Of a stretch of DNA of 64,000 bases, positions 1 to 8,368 are shown in pieces. Source of the DNA: Rhizobiales bacterium 64-17 (GTDB lineage: Bacteria; Pseudomonadota; Alphaproteobacteria; Rhizobiales; Xanthobacteraceae); assembly GCA_001899285.1 (NCBI GenBank), contig MKWA01000015.1, positions 106,809 through 170,808 of the forward strand, in the 5' to 3' direction. The position numbers and the translations under genes are program-made. Under the pieces are notes generated by a model, which was not told the origin of the DNA, searched no databases, and was given only the letters and a program-made list of their open reading frames with translations. Positions within the stretch are counted from its first letter, which is position 1; every line of letters begins with the position of its first letter.

Positions 1-1
1 G

Positions 2-187
2 CTCAAGCAGGGGACGGCTCTGCTGGTGATCGAGCACAATATGAGTTTCCTCGCGCCGCTGGTCGATCGCATGGCGTGTCTCGATGCCGGTCGTCTGATC
101 GCCGAGGGAACGCCGCAGCACGTGAAGTCCGATGCGCGGGTGCTGGAAGCCTATCTCGGCACAGCCTCGGAATTGGTGCCGGCATGA
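2..187 (+). CDS. ABC transporter ATP-binding protein, LivG type (3' end only)
   Basis: Only the last 61 residues are inside the window; the gene begins upstream. The visible tail reads LVIEHNMSFLAPLVDRM followed by a DAGRLIAEGTP segment. That is the H-loop region (switch His in IEHNM) and C-terminal strand typical of LivG ATPases of branched-chain amino-acid-type importers. Its TGA stop overlaps the ATG of the next ATPase gene (ATGA), so the two are translationally coupled subunits of one transporter. The permeases and binding protein must lie to the left. The substrate cannot be told from this fragment. Confidence 0.85.
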   Translation, partial: LKQGTALLVIEHNMSFLAPLVDRMACLDAGRLIAEGTPQHVKSDARVLEAYLGTASELVPA

Positions 188-891
188 ACACGGTCCTCGA
201 TATCGAGCAGATCGAGGTGCGTTACGGCGGCGTCACGGCGCTGCGCGATGTGTCGCTGAAGGTTGCGCCAGGGCAGGCGGTCGCGCTGCTTGGCGCGAAC
301 GGCGCGGGCAAGAGCACGCTGCTCAAGACCGTCATCGGTCTGATGCGCGCACGGACTGGCGATGTGCGGTTCGACGGCCGGTCGATTGCCACGTTGCCGC
401 CGCAGCGGCGCGCGCGTCTCGGTGTCGGCTATTGCCCGGAGGGGCGGCGCACATTCCCCGGCTTGCAGGTGCGCGAGAACCTGATGGTGGCCTGCTGGGA
501 AGGCCGCGCGGAGCGCGAGCGCCGGGTCGAGGAGATGTTCTCGCTGTTTCCGGCGCTGCGGCAGAAAGCCGATCATCTGGCCTGGCAACTCAGCGGTGGT
601 CAGCAACAGATGCTGGCCATCGGCCGCAGTCTGATGGGCCGGCCGCGCCTACTGCTGCTCGATGAGCCTTCGCTCGGTCTGTCGCCGGTGCTCACCGACG
701 AGGTGATCGGCCGCATCCCGGCGATCAAGCAGACCGGCACCGCAATCCTGCTGGCCGAACAGAATGCGGCCAAGGCGCTCGCTGTTTGCGACCACGCTTA
801 TGTGTTGCAGACCGGCAAGGTCGTGGGGGCGGGGCCGGCGGGTGAACTGGCGCGTAGCGCCGATGTCAGAAAGGCGTTCCTCGGTGGCTAG
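184..891 (+). CDS. ABC transporter ATP-binding protein, LivF type
   Basis: A 235-residue ATPase that would energise import of an amino acid or small organic acid together with the LivG-type partner just upstream. Walker A is GANGAGKST (about residues 38-46), the signature is LSGGQQQM (about 137-144), Walker B is LLLLDEPSLGL, and the H-loop is replaced by LLAEQNA, as in LivF proteins. The ATG at 184 overlaps the stop of the upstream gene. A longer frame starting at 76 lies inside that gene and adds no family sequence. The stop codon lies inside the start region of the next gene, which may belong to the same transcript. Confidence 0.9.
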   Translation: MNTVLDIEQIEVRYGGVTALRDVSLKVAPGQAVALLGANGAGKSTLLKTVIGLMRARTGDVRFDGRSIATLPPQRRARLGVGYCPEGRRTFPGLQVRENLMVACWEGRAERERRVEEMFSLFPALRQKADHLAWQLSGGQQQMLAIGRSLMGRPRLLLLDEPSLGLSPVLTDEVIGRIPAIKQTGTAILLAEQNAAKALAVCDHAYVLQTGKVVGAGPAGELARSADVRKAFLGG

Positions 892-2452
892 AGCGTTTTC
901 GAGCGAAGTGGATACCGGTTCGCGCGAAGAAAACGCGACCCATCAAACATCTCGAGTCGCAGCCGGCAGACAAGCCTCCGGACCGCGTGGCGCGGTTGCC
1001 GCGGGTCATCCGCTCGCCGCCAGCGCCGGATTGCGGATGATCGAGGATGGGGGCGGCGCGCTCGATGCCTGCCTCGCTGCCGCGTTCATGACCTGGGTGC
1101 TGATGCCGGATATGTGCGGCCTCGGCGGCGATTTGTTCGCGCTCTGGTGCGATGGTTACGGCGCCGCCTCGGTGACTGGTGCGGGGCCGTCGCCGGCGCA
1201 GTATCCGGGCGCCGGTGACAACCGCGCGGCGCTGGCGCTCGTGCCCGGCGCGCCGACGGCGCTGACCGCGCTCAAGCCTCATCTGAAATTGCCGCTCGCG
1301 CATCTGCTGGCGCCGGCGATCGCGGTTGCCGAGCAGGGTTTCCTCGCGCATCCGCTGATGATGCGGAAGCTCGCGACCTTGCCGGGCGGCGCATTTCGCG
1401 ACGATCTGCTGGCAAGCTGGCATTGGGCTGAAGGAAAGCCGCTGCGCTGGCCGGCCATGGCCGGGACATTGAAGCGGCTCGCGGCTGGCGAAGACCCGAA
1501 CGATCTGGTGCGCGAGGCGTTGCCGGCCTGGCGCTCGGCAGGCGCCTTGCTGACGGCGGCCGATCTCGACGCCTATCGCGCGACGATCGAGCAGCCGTTG
1601 CGGATGGACGTCGCGGGCTGGCGCTTCTTCGGGCACGCCAAGATGAGCCAGTCGGTGGCGACGCTCGGCGCGCTGCTGCGCGCCGGCCCGGATTGGCTGC
1701 TCGAACCGGCGAACGGCGCCAATGCGGCGGCGAAGACGCATGCGATGATCGAGGCTTACAAAGCCGTTTATGCCGACCTCGCGGATTTCGGCCATGCCAG
1801 CGATGCAGATGCGGTGATCGCGCGCTTGCTCGATCCGGCGCGCGCGCGGGCGGGCCGGGCCGCGTTGGGCCCGGCCGCGAGCGAAGGTTCGCCGATGGCG
1901 CGCAACTACGGCGAGACGACGCAGGTCGCCGCGGCCGACCGTTCGGGCCGCGTGTGTACGTTGATCCACTCGCTCTATCGTCCGTTCGGCGCACGGGCGT
2001 TGTGTCGGGAGACCGGATTGATCGCGAACGATCGCGGCGGATCGTTTACCGACGGCGCGAACGCGCCGGCGCCGCGGCAGCGGCCGCGCCACACGTTGGT
2101 CGGCATTGTCGCGCAAGCGCCCGGCGGATTGCGCCTAGCGCTCGGTACGCCCGCGGCGCAGGCGCAAACGCAGACGACGCTGCAGGTCATCGCTTCATTG
2201 ATGGCGCGGCCGGATGATCCGCTCGATGCGGTGCTCGCGCCGCGCTGGGGGTTCATCGGCGGCAAGACGATCGAGGTTGAAGCCGATATGCCGGCGGCAA
2301 TCCTCGGCGATCTCGCGGCACGCGGCCATCAACTGGCATTGCGTCCGGCGCGCGACTGGCTGATGGGGTCGGTGTCGCTTGCCTCGGTCCGGGATGGCGT
2401 GAGCAGCGCCACCGCCGACGACCGGCGCAACGCGCTGGCGCTGGCGTTGTAG
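884..2452 (+). CDS. Gamma-glutamyltransferase-like Ntn-hydrolase
   Basis: About 522 residues, the usual size of a gamma-glutamyltransferase precursor. The family begins at GAVAAGHPLAASAGLRMIEDG and continues with the DMCGLGGDLFALW segment. The GETTQVAAADRSG segment near residue 344 matches the autocleavage site, where a Thr of the TT pair would become the catalytic N-terminus of the small subunit. Such enzymes hydrolyse or transfer gamma-glutamyl groups or related amides. No signal peptide is evident, so it is probably cytoplasmic. The start is uncertain: GTG at 884 overlaps livF, GTG at 908 is also possible, and both fall in the repeat at 893-936. The first 25 or so residues look repeat-derived. 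Its neighbours suggest work on an imported amide or gamma-glutamyl compound. Confidence 0.75.
   Translation: MARAFSSEVDTGSREENATHQTSRVAAGRQASGPRGAVAAGHPLAASAGLRMIEDGGGALDACLAAAFMTWVLMPDMCGLGGDLFALWCDGYGAASVTGAGPSPAQYPGAGDNRAALALVPGAPTALTALKPHLKLPLAHLLAPAIAVAEQGFLAHPLMMRKLATLPGGAFRDDLLASWHWAEGKPLRWPAMAGTLKRLAAGEDPNDLVREALPAWRSAGALLTAADLDAYRATIEQPLRMDVAGWRFFGHAKMSQSVATLGALLRAGPDWLLEPANGANAAAKTHAMIEAYKAVYADLADFGHASDADAVIARLLDPARARAGRAALGPAASEGSPMARNYGETTQVAAADRSGRVCTLIHSLYRPFGARALCRETGLIANDRGGSFTDGANAPAPRQRPRHTLVGIVAQAPGGLRLALGTPAAQAQTQTTLQVIASLMARPDDPLDAVLAPRWGFIGGKTIEVEADMPAAILGDLAARGHQLALRPARDWLMGSVSLASVRDGVSSATADDRRNALALAL
893..936. repeat. Intergenic inverted-repeat element of Bradyrhizobium-family type
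   Basis: GCGTTTTC at 893-900 is matched by GAAAACGC at 929-936. Between them are a perfect palindrome, TTCGCGCGAA (919-928), and ACCGGT (914-919). The wording of the element (GAGCGAAGTGGATACCGGTT in the middle) is one I remember as a widespread small repeat between genes of Bradyrhizobium, Rhodopseudomonas and relatives. That memory is the basis for the family call. It starts directly after the livF stop and overlaps the predicted start of the following gene. Confidence 0.6.
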
Positions 2453-2462
2453 GGCTCCGCTC

Positions 2463-3254
2463 ATGCCCCGCCGCGCCGCCACCGACCTGCTGGACCGCGA
2501 CAGTCCGATGCCGCTGTTCTTCCAGTTGCGGCAACGTCTGCTGGCGCTGGTTGCCGGCTGGGACGTCAATGCACGTTTCCTCACGGACGCCGAGATTGCC
2601 TCGCGGTTCGGAATCAGTCGGACGACGGTGCGGCAGGCCGTCGATGGCCTGGTGCACGAAGGCTTGTTGCGCCGTGCGCGCGGCAGCGGCACCTGGGTTC
2701 TGCCGCGTCGTCTGGAGGAAAAGCTCAGTCCCGGCATGAATATCCGCAGTCAGTGGCAGGATGCCGGGCTGCCGATGCAGATTTCCGTGCTGAAATTCGA
2801 GCGCATTCCGGCCGGCGCCTGGGAGGCCGACATGTTGCGCATCGAACCGGGCGCGAAGGTGCTCTCGGTCCGTCGTCTGCGCAGCGCGGCCGGCGTCAGC
2901 GTCGCGATCGACGACCGCTGTCTGCCGGCCGATGTCGTGGTCGACTGGACGCCCGCGCATGCGGAGGGCTCGCTGCTGCATCAATTATGGGAACAGCAAC
3001 CATTGACCGACGGCAATCTCGAGATCGAGGCGGCGCTGGCCGGGCCTGACGAAATCCGTCACCTCGGCGTGAGCGCCGGCGCGCCGGTGGTGGTGCGCAC
3101 GCTGCGTTACGCCAATGCCGCGGGCCGGATCGTGCTCGCGGGCCGATCGGTGCATCGCGCCGACCTGATGCGCTATTCAATCCATATTCCGCTGCGGCGC
3201 GATGCGATCGACATCGGCGGAGTTCTGACACCGAATCTGAAGGAGCAACGATGA
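2463..3254 (+). CDS. GntR-family transcriptional regulator, HutC/UTRA type
   Basis: A 263-residue cytoplasmic regulator. The N-terminal winged helix-turn-helix covers about residues 15-80 (ASRFGISRTTVRQAVDGLV is the recognition helix region). A UTRA ligand domain of about 140 residues follows, ending VHRADLMRYSIHIPL. It begins 10 nt after the previous stop and its end overlaps the next gene (ATGA), so it is probably co-transcribed with them. It is clearly similar to the regulator at 6011-6838: both share LSP.(L/M)N after the HTH and SVHRAD.MRY near the end. It may sense the substrate of this cluster. No convincing operator was found directly upstream. Confidence 0.88.
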   Translation: MPRRAATDLLDRDSPMPLFFQLRQRLLALVAGWDVNARFLTDAEIASRFGISRTTVRQAVDGLVHEGLLRRARGSGTWVLPRRLEEKLSPGMNIRSQWQDAGLPMQISVLKFERIPAGAWEADMLRIEPGAKVLSVRRLRSAAGVSVAIDDRCLPADVVVDWTPAHAEGSLLHQLWEQQPLTDGNLEIEAALAGPDEIRHLGVSAGAPVVVRTLRYANAAGRIVLAGRSVHRADLMRYSIHIPLRRDAIDIGGVLTPNLKEQR

Positions 3255-3469
3255 GCAGGATCACGGAAGTTCACGGCGACGAGATGCGCGAGCAGGTGAT
3301 CGACATCGTCATCGACGCGCTCAATCATCAGGGCATGCCGCATCTGACGCGCGAGACGGTCCGCACCAACGCGGCGGACCGCAAGGCGTTTCTATCGATG
3401 CTCGATGATTGCCGGCCGCTGCCGGTGATCCTCGAACTCAAGCACGATGTGCAAAAGGGAACATTCTGA
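3251..3469 (+). CDS. Small conserved-looking protein of unknown function
   Basis: A 72-residue protein that I do not recognise. It is soluble, acidic and mostly helical in character, with no cysteine pair, signal peptide or membrane segment. Its middle reads DALNHQGMPHLTRETVRT and its end LPVILELKHDVQKGTF. It is coupled at both ends: the ATG at 3251 overlaps the upstream regulator's stop, and its own TGA overlaps the ATG of the dehydrogenase at 3469. This double coupling, rather than homology, is the main reason to call it a gene. It could be a small accessory subunit or adaptor of the following dehydrogenase; that is inference. Confidence 0.65.
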   Translation: MSRITEVHGDEMREQVIDIVIDALNHQGMPHLTRETVRTNAADRKAFLSMLDDCRPLPVILELKHDVQKGTF

Positions 3470-4605
3470 TGGCGATGCCCTGGCTGTTTCTCCATTCGGC
3501 GCGGGAAGTCGCGGCGGGTCCTGGTTGCGCATCACGGGCGACCGAACATGCGCGCAAACGCGCCTGCCAGCGGCCGGCGATGGTGCTTGATCCGTGGTTC
3601 GCAGATTCCGATGCGGCAAAGGCGATCGCGGGCGAATTAAAAGAAGCCTGTGGCGCGCCAGCGATGATCGCGGTCCCGGCGGGTGAGCCCGATCTCGACG
3701 CGGTGGAGAGCGTGCGGGCCGCGCTCGCCAAGGCCGATCCCGATCTGATCGTCGTCGTCGGTGGCGGCAGCGCCATGGATACGGCCAAGGTCGCGCGCAT
3801 GTTGCTGAGCAATCCCGGTCCGGCGGAAAAGATTTCCGGCCCGGCGGGCGCGCCAATGGTTCCTCATCCGAGCTTGTTTGTCGCGATACCGACCACGGCC
3901 GGCACCGGCAGCGAGGTGAGCGAAAGCGCGGTGGTCTCGGTTCCGGGCACGAACTACAAGATGATCTTCCGCAACCAGGACATGACTCCGCATGTCGCGC
4001 TGCTCGATCCGGTGCTCGGCGTCACCGCGCCCGCCGGTGTGACGGCGGCCTCCGGCCTCGATGCGGTCACCCATGCGGTCGAGGCGTTCTGGTCGAAATT
4101 CGCCAATCCCGTCACCGATATGCTGTCGCGTGAGGCGATGCGGCTGCTGGCGTCAGGTTTGCCGCGCGCCTACAGCCAGCCAGATGATCTGCAAGCGCGC
4201 GAGGACTGCCTGATCGGCTCGATGCTGGCGGCGATGGCGTTCAACTCCGCCAATCTCGGCCTGGCGCACGCAATCTCCGGCGCGCTCGGCGCGCTGCATC
4301 ACGTCCCGCATGGTGTCGCCAACGCGCTCGCCTTGCCGCATGTCTCCGCTTTCAATGAAACGGCGACCGATAAGGCGAAGGAAGTCGGGGCGATGTTCGG
4401 TGGCGGCACGGCGTCTTCCGCCATGTTCCGATTGCGCGCGCAGCTCGGCTTCGACCGCAGCCTGGACGAATGGGTGAAACCCGACGCGCTCGATGCCGTT
4501 GCCGCCGGCGCGATGCGCAGCGGCCAGCTTCGCTGCAATCCGCGTGCGGTGGTCGTTGAGGACGTGCGCGACATGCTCGAGCGTATGCGCACACCGCACG
4601 GCTAG
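3469..4605 (+). CDS. Iron-containing alcohol dehydrogenase family protein
   Basis: A 378-residue NAD(P)-dependent dehydrogenase of the group III (iron-type) family, which includes maleylacetate reductases and lactaldehyde reductases. Visible landmarks are the nucleotide-binding GGGSAMDTAK (about residue 100), PTTAGTGSEV (about 140) and the metal-site run AHAISGALGALHHVPHGVAN, with its two histidine-containing turns near 270-285. The ATG at 3469 overlaps the preceding stop; an upstream in-frame start at 3409 falls inside the small gene. Its alcohol, aldehyde or oxo-acid substrate is unknown. It converges on the RidA gene with only 4 nt between stops. Confidence 0.88.
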   Translation: MAMPWLFLHSAREVAAGPGCASRATEHARKRACQRPAMVLDPWFADSDAAKAIAGELKEACGAPAMIAVPAGEPDLDAVESVRAALAKADPDLIVVVGGGSAMDTAKVARMLLSNPGPAEKISGPAGAPMVPHPSLFVAIPTTAGTGSEVSESAVVSVPGTNYKMIFRNQDMTPHVALLDPVLGVTAPAGVTAASGLDAVTHAVEAFWSKFANPVTDMLSREAMRLLASGLPRAYSQPDDLQAREDCLIGSMLAAMAFNSANLGLAHAISGALGALHHVPHGVANALALPHVSAFNETATDKAKEVGAMFGGGTASSAMFRLRAQLGFDRSLDEWVKPDALDAVAAGAMRSGQLRCNPRAVVVEDVRDMLERMRTPHG

Positions 4606-4609
4606 GGCA

Positions 4610-4990
4610 TCAGCGGATTGCGACGCCTTCGATCTCGACAAGCCAACCCGGATCGGCGAGCGCGCTGACGACGATCAGCGTGCTGGCTGGTTTGTGCGCG
4701 CCGAGCGCGGCGCCGCGTGTCTCGCGATAGGCAGCGATGTCGTCGGCTTTCGTCAGAAAGCTGGTGATCTTGACGAGGTCGCCGATCTCCATGCCGCCCG
4801 CTTTCAGCGCGGCTGCCAGATTGGCCCAGGCGAAGCGGCATTGCTCGGCGATGCCGCTGCCGGCTTTGCCATCCGGTCCGACACCGACCTGGCCGGAAAT
4901 ATGCAGCACCTTGCGGCCTTCGGACAGGACGCCCTGGCTGTAGGCGAGGCTGGCCGGCGTGCCGGGTGGATTGACGGGTGTGTTGGTCAT
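4610..4990 (-). CDS. RidA/YjgF/UK114 family protein
   Basis: A 126-residue member of the RidA family, small trimeric proteins that hydrolyse reactive enamines and imines or, in subgroups such as RutC, act in dedicated catabolic steps. Family features seen are the YSQGV start, HISGQVGVGPDG, the F..LAAAL.AGG..IGDLVK helix, and the end LADPGWLVEIEGVAIR. The usual arginine of deaminating RidA proteins would fall in the STLIVVSALADP stretch and is not evident, so a non-classical subgroup is likely. It starts 4 nt after the stop of the diiron gene upstream and is probably translated from the same mRNA. Confidence 0.87.
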   Translation of the reverse strand: MTNTPVNPPGTPASLAYSQGVLSEGRKVLHISGQVGVGPDGKAGSGIAEQCRFAWANLAAALKAGGMEIGDLVKITSFLTKADDIAAYRETRGAALGAHKPASTLIVVSALADPGWLVEIEGVAIR

Positions 4991-4994
4991 GCCG

Positions 4995-5930
4995 TTACTC
5001 CGCCGCCGTCTGCTGGGCGGCCTTGTCGCCCTCGATTTCCGGCACCAGCGGGATCGGCACATCATAAGGCGCGACGTCGGCGCGAATGTCGGCAAGCGCG
5101 CGGGCGATCACCGCGACTTCCTCGTCGGGGAAGGTCGCGCCGAGTCCGTATTCGGCGGCAAGCTGGCGGGCGCGGGCACTGCGCTTGCGTTCGTCTTCCG
5201 GCAGATTGACCACGGCGTAGACACCGGTGAGCAGGCTGCCGCGCAGCTTCTTGGAGAATTTCGCGCCGAGCATGGCTTTCTGATCGGCTGACAACGTTTC
5301 AAAGAAGCGCCGCATCAGGATGCGGCCGAACTGGATATGCCGCGCCTCGTCACGCAGGATCAGCCGGCAGGCATCCTTGATCGCCGGGTGCTGCGCATTC
5401 TTGTAGCGGGCGGTCAGCAACTCGCCGGAGAGCTGCTCGAACAGCGTATTCACCGCCATGCCCGCATAGAACGGCATCGCCTTTTCATCCGCCTCGTCGT
5501 GGAATTTGGGGATGATCATCTGGAAATAGTCGCTCTTCGGCGTCGGCTGATATTCGCCGAGCGCGGCCGCGACGCGGAAGCTCGCCTCGTGATGCCGCAA
5601 TTCCTCGGCGATGAAATTGACGACGTGCTGCTTCACCTCGAACGGCAGATGCTCGAACACCGCCTCGCGGTAGCGTTCCGCGCCATAGGGGGTTGCGCCA
5701 TGCTCCATCCAGGCGCGCAGGCTCCACCATTCAGCGCCGGCCTGGCGCACCTCGTCGGGCAATGTTTCCGCGTGGCGCTTGAGCGAATCCCAGTCGATGT
5801 CCTTCATCGGATCCCAAGCGAGGGTGCGCGCCTGCAGACAGAGCTGCCAGATGTCGTCATATTGCAGCTCGGAAACGATAGGGTACGGATTGGGGTTCTG
5901 GATGGTCTCTTCCAACATCGAGGCGTCCAT
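4995..5930 (-). CDS. Ferritin-like diiron protein (AurF/CmlI-like oxygenase?)
   Basis: A 311-residue helical protein with two ligand helices of a ferritin-type di-metal site: AEELRHHEASF (about residue 108) and RDEARHIQFG (about residue 207). The DEARHxxFG motif is shared with N-oxygenases such as AurF and CmlI and with other ferritin-like oxidases, but the exact reaction cannot be assigned. The start at 5930 follows from the family-like sequence beginning MDASMLEETIQ; longer frames run into the divergent promoter. It forms an operon with RidA, suggesting that an amine, imine or hydroxylamine intermediate is made and cleared. The GntR gene at 6011 is divergent from it. Confidence 0.75.
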   Translation of the reverse strand: MDASMLEETIQNPNPYPIVSELQYDDIWQLCLQARTLAWDPMKDIDWDSLKRHAETLPDEVRQAGAEWWSLRAWMEHGATPYGAERYREAVFEHLPFEVKQHVVNFIAEELRHHEASFRVAAALGEYQPTPKSDYFQMIIPKFHDEADEKAMPFYAGMAVNTLFEQLSGELLTARYKNAQHPAIKDACRLILRDEARHIQFGRILMRRFFETLSADQKAMLGAKFSKKLRGSLLTGVYAVVNLPEDERKRSARARQLAAEYGLGATFPDEEVAVIARALADIRADVAPYDVPIPLVPEIEGDKAAQQTAAE

Positions 5931-5981
5931 CTGCGCGCTCCCTTTTTTGCGGCCGAATGAGGCAGGCTGCTCTATCCTGCG

Positions 5982-6003
5982 CTTGTCTAAGGTATTATAC
6001 AAG
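5982..6003. promoter_or_regulatory. Putative GntR operator and promoter between divergent genes
   Basis: The 80-bp gap between the diiron gene and the divergent GntR gene holds an interrupted inverted repeat: CTTGT (5982-5986) and ACAAG (5999-6003) around an AT-rich centre with a TATTAT -10-like hexamer (5993-5998). UTRA-type GntR proteins often bind GT..AC palindromes, so autoregulation together with control of the diiron/RidA operon is plausible. The arms are only 5 bp, so the call is tentative. Confidence 0.4.
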
Positions 6004-6010
6004 TAGCCCG

Positions 6011-6838
6011 ATGCTCGACCGTACCTCCCATACGCCGCCTTATCTCCAGCTCGAAGCAATGCTGGCGGCGGAGGCGATCGCCTGGTCGCATCCGGAACAG
6101 CCGTTTCATTCGGAACTCGCGCTGGCGGCGCGGTTCGGCGTCAGCCGAATGACGGCGCGCCGCGCGCTCGACGGTCTGGTAAAACGCAAGCTGCTACGGC
6201 GCGAACGCGGGCGCGGCAGCTATGTCACCGGGCTGCGGCTGGTCGAGGCGTTGAGCCCGACGCTAAACGTCGACCGTAACTGGCGCGCCATGGGGCTCGA
6301 CGTCGAGACGCGGGTTCTGCATTTTGATCGCCGGCCGGCGAGCAACGAGGTGGCGGCACGGCTGCAGCTCAAGCGGGGTGCAGGCGTGCTGTATATTCGC
6401 CGCGCCCGGCTCGTGTCCGGCGGGCCGGTGGCGCTCGACGATCGCTGGATTCCGGAACGGATCGCTGATGCGGCGCAATTCGCCGAGGCGGATGCGTCCG
6501 GCTCGATCATCAATGCGCTTTGGCGTGCCGGCCCGCTCGCCCACGCCGATTGGGAGGTCGAGGCGCGCCCAGCCTCGCCGGACGAGGCGGTGCTGCTCGC
6601 GGTCGTACCGGGCTCGTCGGTGCTGTCGCGCGCGATGCAGTATACCGATGTCGGGGGCGCGGTGGTGGCGATCGGCACCAGCGTGCACCGTGCCGACCGG
6701 ATGCGCTATGCGCTGCGGCTGCCGCTTTATCCGCCCGGCAGCACCGAGCCGGCCCATGCGGTGCCGGAGGTTGCGGGTGTCGCGAAGCCGAACAACAGGA
6801 AGCGCTCGCTATCCGCTCGCGGAGGGCGAAATGGCTGA
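6011..6838 (+). CDS. GntR-family transcriptional regulator, HutC/UTRA type
   Basis: 275 residues. The winged HTH covers about residues 10-75 (AARFGVSRMTARRALDGLV); the UTRA domain runs to TSVHRADRMRYALRLPL, followed by a basic, probably disordered tail. The ATG at 6011 is preferred; the upstream frame from 5957 would run through the putative operator. It closely resembles the regulator at 2463-3254 in both domains, implying duplication inside this cluster. Being divergent from the diiron/RidA operon and upstream of the aldehyde dehydrogenase, it probably controls one or both. Confidence 0.87.
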   Translation: MLDRTSHTPPYLQLEAMLAAEAIAWSHPEQPFHSELALAARFGVSRMTARRALDGLVKRKLLRRERGRGSYVTGLRLVEALSPTLNVDRNWRAMGLDVETRVLHFDRRPASNEVAARLQLKRGAGVLYIRRARLVSGGPVALDDRWIPERIADAAQFAEADASGSIINALWRAGPLAHADWEVEARPASPDEAVLLAVVPGSSVLSRAMQYTDVGGAVVAIGTSVHRADRMRYALRLPLYPPGSTEPAHAVPEVAGVAKPNNRKRSLSARGGRNG

Positions 6839-6940
6839 TAGCATCGGGAGCGCCCGGCTTGCCGACGGCACAGCTTTCTCAATGCGGCCGATCCAACGTG
6901 ATTCTGAGTCCGATTTCATCCAAAGACCGAGGCGATAACA

Positions 6941-8368
6941 ATGTATCCGGACGTTCGTCTTCACATCGCAGGCACCTGGCGCAACACTAGCGAGAGCCTG
7001 CCCATCCTCAATCCCGCGACCGGCGCAGAAATCGGCCGGCATCCGGTGGCGACACGGCAGGATCTGGATGAGGCGCTGGCCGCGGCCGAACGCGGATTCA
7101 AGGTATGGCGCGCCGTATCGGTGGTCGATCGCTCCAAGATCATGCGCAAGGCGGCCAATCTGTTGCGCGAACGAGCGGATGCCATTGCACCTGTCCTGAC
7201 GCTGGAACAAGGGAAGATTCTGGCTGAATCCCGTGCGGAGATCATGATTGGCGCCGATGTGATCGACTGGTTCGCGGAGGAGGGACGGCGTGTTTATGGG
7301 CGCACCATTCCGTCACGGTCGGACGCGGTTTTGCAAATCTCCGCGCGGGAGCCGGTCGGTCCGGTCGCGTGCTTCACGCCGTGGAATTTTCCGATCAATC
7401 AGGCGGTCAGAAAATTGTCCGCTGCGCTCTGCACGGGCTGCTCCGTCATCCTGAAGGGGCCGGAGGATACGCCGGCGTCGTGCGGCGAATTGGTGCGGGT
7501 ATTCCTCGACGCTGGCGTTCCTGGCGACGTCCTGAGTTATGTTCTGGGCGTGCCGTCGGATATTTCGGAATATCTGATCCCGTCGCCGGTAATCCGGAAA
7601 ATTTCGTTCACCGGCTCCACGCCGGTCGGTAAGCGGCTCGCTGCGCTTGCAGGATTGCACATGAAGCGCGCCACCATGGAACTGGGTGGGCATGCGCCGG
7701 CGCTCATCTTCAACGATGCCGATATCGAGAGCGCAGTGTCGATTCTGGTGTCCAACAAATTGCGGTGCGCTGGTCAGGTCTGCGTCTCGCCGACGCGCGT
7801 GCTGGTGCAGGATTCCGTCTTTGACGAATTCACCACGCGGTTCTCGAAGGCTATCGATGGCGTCAAGGTCGGTAACGGGTTGGAGTCTGGCACGCAAATG
7901 GGCCCACTGGTGGCCGAGCGCCGGATGTTCGCGATGGAGGAGTTCGTCGGCAATGCCAAGGACCAGGGCGCGGAGGTGATGACCGGAGGCCGGCGGATCG
8001 GCAACCAGGGCTTCTTCTATGCGCCGACGGTGCTCGCCAATGTGCCGACCGGTGCCAAGATCATGAACGAAGAACCGTTCGGGCCGGTGGTGGCGATCAA
8101 TCGTTTTTCGGACGAGGATGCCGCGGTCAGTGAAGCGAACCGGCTTCCCTACGGGCTGGCCGCTTATGCCTATACCCGCTCGCTTGAACGGATCAACCGG
8201 CTGTCGGCGCAGATCGAAACAGGCATGCTGTCGATCAATCATCATGGCCTGGCGCTGCCGGAAGTGCCGTTCGGCGGCGTCAAGGACTCCGGTTATGGCA
8301 GCGAGGGAGGGTCAGAGGCTTTGGAAGCGTATCTCAACATCAAGTTCGTGACGCTGAAAACCATGTAG
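6941..8368 (+). CDS. NAD(P)+-dependent aldehyde dehydrogenase
   Basis: A 475-residue aldehyde dehydrogenase of standard length, oxidising an aldehyde to the acid. Seen are the cofactor-binding FTPWNFPINQ (about 143-152) and ITFTGST-like ISFTGSTPVGKR, the general-base segment MELGGHAPALIF (about 246-257), and the catalytic cysteine in CAGQVCVSPTRV (about 280). A purine-rich GAGGCGATAACA precedes the ATG. It lies about 100 bp after the GntR gene on the same strand. It is a plausible final step of the cluster, following the iron-type alcohol dehydrogenase. The sequence resembles the succinate-semialdehyde/GabD side of the family, but the substrate is not fixed. Confidence 0.92.
   Translation: MYPDVRLHIAGTWRNTSESLPILNPATGAEIGRHPVATRQDLDEALAAAERGFKVWRAVSVVDRSKIMRKAANLLRERADAIAPVLTLEQGKILAESRAEIMIGADVIDWFAEEGRRVYGRTIPSRSDAVLQISAREPVGPVACFTPWNFPINQAVRKLSAALCTGCSVILKGPEDTPASCGELVRVFLDAGVPGDVLSYVLGVPSDISEYLIPSPVIRKISFTGSTPVGKRLAALAGLHMKRATMELGGHAPALIFNDADIESAVSILVSNKLRCAGQVCVSPTRVLVQDSVFDEFTTRFSKAIDGVKVGNGLESGTQMGPLVAERRMFAMEEFVGNAKDQGAEVMTGGRRIGNQGFFYAPTVLANVPTGAKIMNEEPFGPVVAINRFSDEDAAVSEANRLPYGLAAYAYTRSLERINRLSAQIETGMLSINHHGLALPEVPFGGVKDSGYGSEGGSEALEAYLNIKFVTLKTM

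Noticed and set aside
866..2116. 416-codon minus-strand open frame over the gamma-glutamyltransferase-like gene
   Set aside because: Arg/His-rich antisense frame without motifs; the plus-strand protein carries family motifs.
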